Source: Anderseniella sp963700895
GTDB lineage: Bacteria; Pseudomonadota; Alphaproteobacteria; Rhizobiales; Aestuariivirgaceae
Assembly: GCA_963700895.1 (NCBI GenBank)
Contig: CAVOZI010000010.1
Coordinates: 1 to 64,000 of the forward strand
Direction of reading: 5' to 3'
DNA length: 64,000 nucleotides
Below are positions 16,882-24,126 of the stretch, one piece after another. Numbering within the stretch: position 1 is the first letter of the stretch; each line of letters opens with the position of its first letter. The notes beneath the pieces are model-generated. The model ran no database searches and was not told the DNA's origin. It saw only the letters and a program-made list of their open reading frames with translations. Made by a program: the position numbers and the translations under genes.

Positions 16882-18158
16882 ATGATGCCGGGATCGAGCT
16901 GAACGAGGACTGCAGGTCCATGCTGGCGGGCGGCAAAGGCCCGGCCACTCGCTTCGCCATGGAACTTGTGCTGCGCGCGGCTCACATCACCGGTGCAACC
17001 CGTCTGGTGCCGGTCACCTTCGCCCACATCGATGCCTGCTTCTATGCGGGTCAGGCCCATGTTGACTTCGCCCGTTTCATGCTGGACGGCGGTGCCAGGT
17101 TCGCAGTGCCTGCCTGGACCAACAACGGGTTGGTGAGCCTCGTCAACACCGAGGCGCGCGATCCGGAGACGGAAATGGCGCGCGGCGCGCGCGAGCTGAT
17201 GCGGCTTTATTCAGAACTCGGCTGCAAGACCGTATGGACCTGCGCACCCTACCAGCTGCCCGGCCGGCCAAGGCTGGGAGATCATATCGTGGTGGGCGAG
17301 TCCAATGCGGTGAGCTTCTACAATGCCGTGGTGGGCGCGCGCACCAACAAGTACGGCGACTATCTCGACGTGGCGTGCGCTGTCACCGGCTATGCACCCT
17401 TCTACGGCCTGCACACCGATGCGGGCCGCCAGGCGACAATCCTGTTCGACACCGGCGCCATCCCGGATGAGTTGAAGCAGCAGGATATATACTTTCACCT
17501 GCTCGGCACGGTCATCGGCCAGCGCGCGGGTCACGCGGTACCGGCTATCGATCACCTCGACCCCGGTACTGGCGAAGACGCGCTCAAGGCCATTTCCGCG
17601 GCAGCAGCCGCCGCCGGCGGCGTGGAACACTGGCACGGCATTGGCCGAACGCCGGAAGCGCCGGATCTGCAAACAGCTTTTGGCAGATCACAACCAGAGC
17701 GAGTCGAAACCGTTTGTTTGCATGACCTGGCAGGCGCCCGGCGGCAGCTGACCTCCTCCATCGACGGCCCTGTGGCAATGGTGGCGCTTGGCACTCCTCA
17801 CTTCTCGTTCACCGAGTTCGCCGCCCTGACCCCGATGATTGCCGGCCGGAAGGTTAGAAATGGCGTGAAACTAAGCATTTCCACCAGCCGCCATGTCCGC
17901 GACCTGGCTGTTGAAAAGGGCTGGATAGCGGATCTCGAAGCCGCCGGCGCCGAGATCATGGTGGACACCTGCAGCTACTTCTCTCCCGCCATCCGAGGTT
18001 GCAAGGGCCGGGTCATGACCAACGCCGCGAAGTGGGCCTGGTATGCGCCTGGACAGTTGGGAGTAGAAGTATGTTTCGGGTCGCTACTTGAATGTGCGGA
18101 GACGGCAATACGCGGTGACGTCTGGCGTGATCCGCAGCTCTGGCAGGGTCTGGATTGA
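16878..18158 (+). CDS. Aconitase X, large (catalytic) subunit
   Basis: This 426-residue protein is the large subunit of the two-component type of aconitase X (formerly DUF521). Characterised members include cis-3-hydroxy-L-proline dehydratase and phosphomevalonate dehydratase. Recognisable segments are TRLVPVTFAHIDACFY near residue 50, GESNAVSFYNAVVGARTNKYGD in the middle, and MVDTCSYFSPAIRGCKG and TNAAKWAWYAP near the C-terminus. The last segments carry the cysteines expected around the metal or Fe-S site. Its start overlaps the HAD gene by four bases, and its stop shares one base with the small-subunit ATG. The operon context favours amino-acid breakdown. Hydroxyproline is the best-known substrate, but it is not proven here. 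Confidence 0.85.
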   Translation: MNDAGIELNEDCRSMLAGGKGPATRFAMELVLRAAHITGATRLVPVTFAHIDACFYAGQAHVDFARFMLDGGARFAVPAWTNNGLVSLVNTEARDPETEMARGARELMRLYSELGCKTVWTCAPYQLPGRPRLGDHIVVGESNAVSFYNAVVGARTNKYGDYLDVACAVTGYAPFYGLHTDAGRQATILFDTGAIPDELKQQDIYFHLLGTVIGQRAGHAVPAIDHLDPGTGEDALKAISAAAAAAGGVEHWHGIGRTPEAPDLQTAFGRSQPERVETVCLHDLAGARRQLTSSIDGPVAMVALGTPHFSFTEFAALTPMIAGRKVRNGVKLSISTSRHVRDLAVEKGWIADLEAAGAEIMVDTCSYFSPAIRGCKGRVMTNAAKWAWYAPGQLGVEVCFGSLLECAETAIRGDVWRDPQLWQGLD

Positions 18159-18571
18159 TGCAAGTTCAGGCCCGTACACTGTTTGACGGCAAAGCTGAAG
18201 CCGAGGTGATGCACCTGGATGCTCCGTTGAGTTTCTGGGGTGGTTTCGACCCGCTGACCGGCATCATCCTCGACAACAATCACCCGCAGAAGGGGCAAAG
18301 CCTGAAGGGCAAGGTGCTGGTGATGCCCGCGACGCGCGGCTCCGGCGGCACACCCGGCGGGGTGGCCGAGGCCATCCGCAACGGCTCCGGACCCGTGGCG
18401 GTCATCATGGGGGAGGGCGATGTGAACGTCATGGTGGGCGCCGCCGTTGCGCAACAGCTCTACGGGCTGACCTGCCCGATCCTCGAGGTGGCCGAGGCCG
18501 ACTATGAGACGGTCGCGTCGGCCCGGCGCTTGCGCATTCTCGGGGGCGGCATCATCCAGGTTGCGGGTTAG
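18158..18571 (+). CDS. Aconitase X, small (swivel) subunit
   Basis: This 137-residue protein is the small swivelling-domain subunit (DUF126) that completes two-component aconitase X. The conserved segments are PLSFWGGFDPLTGIILDNNHP, GKVLVMPATRGSGGTPGGVAEAI and ADYETVASARRLRI, typical of the swivel domain that closes over the active site. I use the ATG at 18158, whose A is the last base of the large-subunit stop (TGATG), so translation is coupled. It is the last gene of the plus-strand operon. Its stop overlaps the 3' end of the convergent MttB-family gene by four bases, leaving no room for a separate terminator. Confidence 0.87.
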   Translation: MQVQARTLFDGKAEAEVMHLDAPLSFWGGFDPLTGIILDNNHPQKGQSLKGKVLVMPATRGSGGTPGGVAEAIRNGSGPVAVIMGEGDVNVMVGAAVAQQLYGLTCPILEVAEADYETVASARRLRILGGGIIQVAG

Positions 18572-20115
18572 GCCTGCCAGTCTTTCAGCTCTTCCTTGCG
18601 CTGCGCCATGAACGCCTTGAGAGCGTCATCCACCGCCTCGTCCATCGGTGGGGCTTCATAAGCTTCAAGCATCTGTTTCCACACGCGATTTGCCCGTTCC
18701 GTGGCAGTTCTGGCGCCATCCTCATGCCAGCTTTCATAATTGCGCCAGTCCGAGATCATCGGCTGGTAGAACGCCGTCTCAAAGCGCTCCAGCGTATGGC
18801 CGGTGCCGAAGAAATGCCCGCCCGGCTCCACGCTCTTGATGGCATCCACCGCCAGCGCTTCGTCGCTGACATCAAAGGGTTTCAGGCTGGCCGCCCACTG
18901 CCGGATCATCTCCGCATCGACCACGGTCTTTTCCAGCGAGGCGGACAATCCGCCCTCCAGCCAGCCAAGGCCATGATGCACGACGTTGACATGCCCCATC
19001 ACGCAGGCCCACAGCGACATGGCCGTTTCATAGGTTGATTGCGCGTCGACACAATTGGACGCGTTCACATTGGACGACCGGTACGGCAGCCTGAAATGCC
19101 GTGCCAGCTGGCCGCCGATCAGCACTGCCTGCACATATTCCGGCGTGCCGAAGGCGGGCGCGCCAGACTTCATGTCGACATTGGAGGTAAACCCGCCGAA
19201 CAGCACGGGCGCGCCCGGATTGGCCATCTGCGCCAGCGCGATCACGCCCAGCGCCTCTGCGGTCTGCTGCACCAGCGCGCCAGCCACCGTTACCGGGCTC
19301 ATCGCGCCTGCCAGCGTGAACGGGGTTATGGCGACCGCCTGGCCATATTCGCCGAAGCACAGCAGGCCATCGAGCAGTTCCTCGTCCACCCGGCGTGGGC
19401 TGTTGACGTTGAACGAGGTCACCAGCGAGCACTGGGTCTTCAGTTGGTCAAGGCTCACGCCACGGGCAATCGCCGCCATTTCGATGGCATCCATCGCCCT
19501 GAACCGCGACACCGAGCGCACGAAGGCTGCCCGGTCCGTGTAGCGCAGGATCGCATAGGCATTGTCGAGGTGCCGGGTCGGCACCGGCAGGTCCATCGGC
19601 TCGACGATGGAACCGCCCATCATGTGCGCCACGCCCAGCGAATGGTTGAGTTTCACCAGGTTGACGAGGTCCTGGTAACTGCCGGAGCGGCGGCCCTTGT
19701 CGATGTCGTTGATGTTGGGTGGCGAGCCCACCGTGTTGAAGTTGACCGTACTGCCGCCGATCACGGTGTTTCGCGCCGGATTGCGTGCGTGCAGGTCATA
19801 GCGCTCCGGCGCCAGCGCCACGAAATGCTCCACCGTTTCCCGGTCCATGCGCACCATGCAGGTAGCCCGGTCCACCTTGCAACCGTTGGCGGCATAGATG
19901 TCGAGGCTGCGATCCGACAGGATTTCGAGCCCTGCCTCTTCCAGCACCCGGTAGGCGGCTTCGACGATGCGCATCAGCTGGTCCTGATCGATCAGCTCCA
20001 GCGGCGGCAGCGGATTGACAAGCGGCGGCAATACTTGCGGCAGGCCTGTTCCGCCACGGCCGTCGCGGGCATGTCCGCCCCTGCCCCGGCGTCTGGGGCC
20101 CTCACGGCCTGTCAT
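18568..20115 (-). CDS. MttB-family (COG5598) trimethylamine methyltransferase-like protein, non-pyrrolysine
   Basis: This 515-residue TIM-barrel protein belongs to the MttB superfamily. Archaeal MttB uses pyrrolysine to demethylate trimethylamine. Most bacterial homologues lack pyrrolysine, and some act on glycine betaine, proline betaine or carnitine with a corrinoid protein. No in-frame amber codon interrupts the gene. Typical segments are GSTVNFNTVGSPPNI, SRFRAMDAIEMAAIARG and SSNVNASNCVDAQSTYE. The first 30 residues are Arg/Gly-rich and probably disordered. No corrinoid protein or methyltransferase partner lies in the window, so the acceptor is unknown. Marine alphaproteobacteria often carry several such genes in amine or betaine catabolism regions, in line with its neighbours here. 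Confidence 0.83.
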   Translation of the reverse strand: MTGREGPRRRGRGGHARDGRGGTGLPQVLPPLVNPLPPLELIDQDQLMRIVEAAYRVLEEAGLEILSDRSLDIYAANGCKVDRATCMVRMDRETVEHFVALAPERYDLHARNPARNTVIGGSTVNFNTVGSPPNINDIDKGRRSGSYQDLVNLVKLNHSLGVAHMMGGSIVEPMDLPVPTRHLDNAYAILRYTDRAAFVRSVSRFRAMDAIEMAAIARGVSLDQLKTQCSLVTSFNVNSPRRVDEELLDGLLCFGEYGQAVAITPFTLAGAMSPVTVAGALVQQTAEALGVIALAQMANPGAPVLFGGFTSNVDMKSGAPAFGTPEYVQAVLIGGQLARHFRLPYRSSNVNASNCVDAQSTYETAMSLWACVMGHVNVVHHGLGWLEGGLSASLEKTVVDAEMIRQWAASLKPFDVSDEALAVDAIKSVEPGGHFFGTGHTLERFETAFYQPMISDWRNYESWHEDGARTATERANRVWKQMLEAYEAPPMDEAVDDALKAFMAQRKEELKDWQA

Positions 20116-20213
20116 GACTTCGCTCCCGGCGTGTTTCCTGTCGCCAAGCTAGGCGCATGCCAGCCGCAACACATGACAGATAGGGACAGCAACTTGGCCG
20201 CACGCGACAAACA

Positions 20214-20242
20214 TTGACATTGGCCCTTATCCGCGCTGAAAG
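20214..20242 (+). promoter_or_regulatory. Possible cysD promoter
   Basis: A perfect -35 hexamer TTGACA lies at 20214-20219. The -10 position after a 17-base spacer (TGAAAG, 20237-20242) is poor. It sits 56 bases before the cysD ATG in the spacer divergent from the MttB-family gene. Confidence 0.3.
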
Positions 20243-20297
20243 CACCAGCAACAGTGACCGCAACGCGCCGGCGTTCCGGCAAGGCACACGAAACGAC

Positions 20298-21209
20298 ATG
20301 ACCAGCCCGACCAAGCTTACCCACCTGCGCCAGCTCGAAGCCGAGAGCATCCACATCATGCGCGAGGTTGCCGCCCAGTGCGAGCGCCCGGTGATGCTGT
20401 ATTCCATCGGCAAGGACTCCGCCGTCATGCTGCACCTGGCCATGAAGGCATTTTACCCGGCCAAGCCGCCGTTCCCGCTGCTGCACGTGGACACCACCTG
20501 GAAGTTCCGCGCCATGATCGAGTTCCGCGACCGGCTGGCGAAGGAACTTGGCTTCGACCTGCTGGTGCACACCAACCAGGAAGGCCTGAAGGCTGGCGTC
20601 AATCCGTTCTCGGTGGGCTCTGCGCGCCACACCGACATCATGAAGACCGAGGCGCTGAAGCAGGCCCTCGACATGTATGGCTTCGACGCGGCCTTCGGCG
20701 GTGCGCGCCGCGACGAGGAGAAGTCGCGCGCCAAGGAGCGCATCTTCTCGTTCCGCAATGCCCAGCACCGCTGGGACCCGAAGAACCAGCGCCCGGAGCT
20801 GTGGCGCACCTACAACACCCGCATCAACAAGGGTGAATCGATGCGCGTGTTCCCGCTGTCCAACTGGACCGAGCTCGACATCTGGCAGTACATCCGCGAT
20901 GAGAACATCCCCATCGTGCCGCTCTACTTCGCCGCCGAACGCCCCGTGGTGCACCGCGGCAATGACCTGATCATGGTGGACGATGACCGCATGCCGCTGC
21001 AGCCCGGCGAGAAACCGGAAATGAAGATGGTGCGCTTCCGCACGCTCGGTTGCTATCCGCTCACCGGCGCCACGGAAAGCTCGGCCGATACGCTGGAAGC
21101 AATCATCGCCGAGATGCTGGTCACCACCACCTCCGAGCGCGCGGGCCGGGTCATCGACCACGACCAGTCAGCCTCCATGGAGAAGAAGAAGCAGGAGGGC
21201 TATTTCTGA
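20298..21209 (+). CDS. cysD: Sulfate adenylyltransferase subunit 2
   Basis: This 303-residue PAPS-reductase-like ATP pyrophosphatase is the catalytic subunit of ATP sulfurylase. With CysN it makes APS from ATP and sulfate. Motifs include the PP-loop YSIGKDSAVMLHL and the conserved GARRDEEKSRAKER, SNWTELDIWQYI and RTLGCYPLTGA. I chose the ATG at 20298 (MTSPTKLTHLRQLE), which gives the usual family length. Upstream in-frame residues are not conserved-looking. The stop overlaps the cysNC ATG by one base (TGATG), so the subunits are made together. The pair is also known as NodP/NodQ in rhizobia, but no nod genes are present and a housekeeping sulfate-assimilation role is likely. Confidence 0.96.
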   Translation: MTSPTKLTHLRQLEAESIHIMREVAAQCERPVMLYSIGKDSAVMLHLAMKAFYPAKPPFPLLHVDTTWKFRAMIEFRDRLAKELGFDLLVHTNQEGLKAGVNPFSVGSARHTDIMKTEALKQALDMYGFDAAFGGARRDEEKSRAKERIFSFRNAQHRWDPKNQRPELWRTYNTRINKGESMRVFPLSNWTELDIWQYIRDENIPIVPLYFAAERPVVHRGNDLIMVDDDRMPLQPGEKPEMKMVRFRTLGCYPLTGATESSADTLEAIIAEMLVTTTSERAGRVIDHDQSASMEKKKQEGYF

Positions 21210-23110
21210 TGCGTCCGCTCGACCTGACCGCCGACAACATTGCCGACTACCTTGCCGAGCAGTCGGCCAAGGACATGCTGCGCTTCATCACCTGCGGTTC
21301 GGTGGACGACGGCAAGTCCACGCTGATCGGCCGGCTGTTGTTCGAATCCAAGCTGATCTTCGACGATCAGCTGGCCGCGCTTGAAGCCGATTCGAAGCGC
21401 ATGGGCACGCAAGGCCAGAACATCGACTTCGCCCTGCTGGTCGACGGCCTCGCGGCCGAGCGCGAACAGGGCATCACCATCGATGTCGCCTACCGCGCCT
21501 TCACCACGCCGAAGCGCAAGTTCATCGTCGCCGACACGCCGGGCCATGAGCAATACACCCGCAACATGGCCACCGGCGCCTCCACGGCAGACCTCGCCGT
21601 ACTGCTGGTGGATGCCTCCAAGGGTATCCTCACCCAGACCCGTCGCCACGCCTACATCACCACCCTGCTCGGCATCCGCCACCTTGTGCTGGCGGTGAAC
21701 AAGATGGACCTCGTCAATTTCGACCAGGCCACCTTCGAGAAGATCGAGCAGGACTTCCACGTCTTCGCCGAGGAGATCGGCGCAGGCGAGGTTACCTGCG
21801 TCCCCATGTCGGCACTGGGCGGCTGCAACGTCACCGAGCGCGGTGCAGAGACGCCCTGGTACTCAGGCCCCACGCTGCTTGAGCACCTCGAAACCATCGA
21901 CATCACGTCAGCCGAAACGGACAAGCCCGCCCGCATGCCGGTGCAGTGGGTATGCCGCCCAGACCACACCTTCCGTGGCTTTGCCGGAGTCATGACGGCA
22001 GGCATGCTGCAGCCGGGAGACCCGGTGAAGATCCTGCCATCAGGCCGGGAGAGCCAGGTTAAGCGCATCGTCACCATGGATGGCGACCTCGACGCGGCGA
22101 TGGCCGGCCAGTCGGTCATGCTGACGCTGGAGCACGAGATCGACGCCAGCCGCGGCAGCGTCATCTGCGCCGCCGATGCGCCGGTGCAGGTTGCCGACCA
22201 GTTCGAGGTTCAGGTCCTGTGGATGGGCGACGAGGAAATGCTGCCCGGCCGGCCGTACCTGATCAAGCTTGGCACCCGCACCGTGCCCGGCAAGCTGGCC
22301 ACGCCGAAGTACGAAGTCAACGTCAACACGCTCGAGCACACCTCCGCGCGCACCCTCGCCCTGAACGAAATCGGCGTCTGCAACCTGTCGCTCGACGAGC
22401 AGGTGCCGTTTGCCCCTTACGAGGAAGACCGCGATCTGGGCGGCTTCATCATCATCGACCGGTTCACCAACAACACCGTGGGCCTTGGCCTCATTCACTT
22501 TGCGCTGCGCCGCGCCAGCAACATTCACTGGCAGGCGCTGGACGTGAACAAGCAGACCCGCGCAGCCACCAAGAGCCAGAAGCCCACCGTACTCTGGTTC
22601 ACCGGCCTGTCGGGTTCGGGCAAGTCCACCGTCGCCAACATCGTCGAGAAGCGGCTCACCGCCATGGGCCACCACACCTACCTGCTCGACGGCGACAATG
22701 TCCGCCATGGCCTCAACCGCGACCTCGGCTTCACCGACGCCGACCGGGTGGAGAACATCCGGCGCGTGTCGGAAGTGGCGAAGCTGATGGCGGATGCCGG
22801 CCTGATCGTGCTGGTGTCGTTCATCTCGCCGTTCCGCTCCGAGCGCCGCATGGCGCGCGAAATGCTGGAGGCCGGCGAGTTCGTCGAGATTCACGTCGAT
22901 ACGCCGCTGGAAGTGTGCGAGGCGCGCGACGTGAAAGGCCTCTACGCCAAGGCGCGCGCCGGCCAGATCAAGAACTTCACCGGCATCGACTCGGACTACG
23001 AAGCACCGGAGAACGCCGAGATCCGCATCGATACCAGCGAGAAGACGCCCGACGTTACCGCCGGCGAGATCGTCGAATACCTCGAGAACGCAGGAAGGCT
23101 GAAACCCTGA
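21209..23110 (+). CDS. cysNC: Bifunctional sulfate adenylyltransferase subunit 1 / APS kinase
   Basis: This 633-residue fusion combines the CysN GTPase (about 1-430) and CysC APS kinase (about 440-633), so APS is made and phosphorylated to PAPS by one complex. The GTPase motifs are GSVDDGKSTLIGRLL (P-loop), DTPGHEQY and NKMDLV. The kinase P-loop is GLSGSGKSTVAN, followed by DGDNVRHGLN and FISPFRSERRMAR. Length is as expected for the fused form common in alphaproteobacteria. The stop shares one base with the ATG of the next gene, a cyclodeaminase-family protein, which is an unusual partner for sulfate activation. Confidence 0.97.
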   Translation: MRPLDLTADNIADYLAEQSAKDMLRFITCGSVDDGKSTLIGRLLFESKLIFDDQLAALEADSKRMGTQGQNIDFALLVDGLAAEREQGITIDVAYRAFTTPKRKFIVADTPGHEQYTRNMATGASTADLAVLLVDASKGILTQTRRHAYITTLLGIRHLVLAVNKMDLVNFDQATFEKIEQDFHVFAEEIGAGEVTCVPMSALGGCNVTERGAETPWYSGPTLLEHLETIDITSAETDKPARMPVQWVCRPDHTFRGFAGVMTAGMLQPGDPVKILPSGRESQVKRIVTMDGDLDAAMAGQSVMLTLEHEIDASRGSVICAADAPVQVADQFEVQVLWMGDEEMLPGRPYLIKLGTRTVPGKLATPKYEVNVNTLEHTSARTLALNEIGVCNLSLDEQVPFAPYEEDRDLGGFIIIDRFTNNTVGLGLIHFALRRASNIHWQALDVNKQTRAATKSQKPTVLWFTGLSGSGKSTVANIVEKRLTAMGHHTYLLDGDNVRHGLNRDLGFTDADRVENIRRVSEVAKLMADAGLIVLVSFISPFRSERRMAREMLEAGEFVEIHVDTPLEVCEARDVKGLYAKARAGQIKNFTGIDSDYEAPENAEIRIDTSEKTPDVTAGEIVEYLENAGRLKP

Positions 23111-24126
23111 TGAGCGAACCCCGTGATCCCGTGATGCTGACCTGGCTGAACGGCCCGGATGTCGATGCCCTCGACATGACAAACGACGAGATACTGGCAG
23201 CGGTCGAGGAAGGCCTCAAGGCGCAAGGCACCCCCGGCGGCGCGGTCATCGAACCGCGCATGCACCTGACGCCGGACCCTGCCTTCAACGGTCACTTCAA
23301 CGTACTGCGTGGCTATGTTGCGCCGATGGGGCTGGCGGGCGTGAAGATCGTCGGCGATTATGTCGACAACTACAAGCGCGGCTTGCCGTCGGAGATGGCG
23401 CTGCTCAACCTTTTCGATCCGCAAACCGGCATGCCGAAGGCGATCCTCGACGCCACCTTCATCACCGATGCCCGCACCGGCGCGCTAACCGCGCTGGGCG
23501 CCCGTCACCTCGCCCGCAAGAACTCGAAGGTGCTGGGCCACGTGGGTGCGCGCGGTACCGCCTACTGGAACGTCCGCCTGCTCGATCACCTGTTCGATTT
23601 TGACGAGATCAGGGTGCACTCCCGCCGCCCCGAAAGCCGCGATGCCTTTGCCGCAAAGCTTGCAGCCGACCTCGGCAAGAAGATCACCGTGACGGACAAC
23701 TGGCGCGACTGCCTGGAAGGCGCCGACATCATGGTGGAAGCCTCACGGATCAATGAACGCCAGGAATTGTTCAACGCGGATTGGGTGACGCCCGGGACCT
23801 GCGTCATACCCTACGGCACCGTATCGGCGCTCGACATCCGGATGACCGGCATCATGGACAAGATCGTCATCGACGACTTCAGCCAGTTCCGCGCCGGCAA
23901 GCTGGGCGCACTGCGCCCTCACATCGATGCAGGCCTCGTCAGCGAGGATACCGTGCACGGCGAATTGTGCGAGATCGTTACGGGCGCGAAACAGGGCCGA
24001 GAACGCGACGACGAGACAATCCTGTTCTGGCACCGCGGCCTGTCGCTGTCCGACATCGCACTGGGCGCGGCCATGCTGGAGAAGGCAGGCCGGCTGGGCA
24101 TCGGCCAGCAGCTTCGCTACCGGTAA
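23110..24126 (+). CDS. Ornithine cyclodeaminase / mu-crystallin family protein
   Basis: This 338-residue protein has the family's two-domain architecture with a central Rossmann fold. The N-terminal substrate domain includes GVKIVGDYVDNYKRGLPSEM and LNLFDPQTGMPKAILDATFITDARTGA, with the Lys and Arg positions that bind the amino-acid carboxylate. The NAD(P) motif is LGHVGARGTAYWNV; the third Gly of GxGxxA is replaced by Arg-Gly. Relatives include ornithine cyclodeaminase, pyrroline-2-carboxylate reductase and EutC. Pyrroline-2-carboxylate reduction would follow a cis-3-hydroxyproline dehydratase, so a link to the aconitase X genes 5 kb upstream is possible. It is joined to cysNC by a one-base stop/start overlap and converges on the lyase-fusion gene, overlapping it by 10 bases. 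Confidence 0.82.
   Translation: MSEPRDPVMLTWLNGPDVDALDMTNDEILAAVEEGLKAQGTPGGAVIEPRMHLTPDPAFNGHFNVLRGYVAPMGLAGVKIVGDYVDNYKRGLPSEMALLNLFDPQTGMPKAILDATFITDARTGALTALGARHLARKNSKVLGHVGARGTAYWNVRLLDHLFDFDEIRVHSRRPESRDAFAAKLAADLGKKITVTDNWRDCLEGADIMVEASRINERQELFNADWVTPGTCVIPYGTVSALDIRMTGIMDKIVIDDFSQFRAGKLGALRPHIDAGLVSEDTVHGELCEIVTGAKQGRERDDETILFWHRGLSLSDIALGAAMLEKAGRLGIGQQLRYR

Noticed and set aside
20298..23110. NodPQ function for the sulfate-activation genes
   Set aside because: No other nodulation genes are present. The same fused pair serves cysteine synthesis in many alphaproteobacteria.
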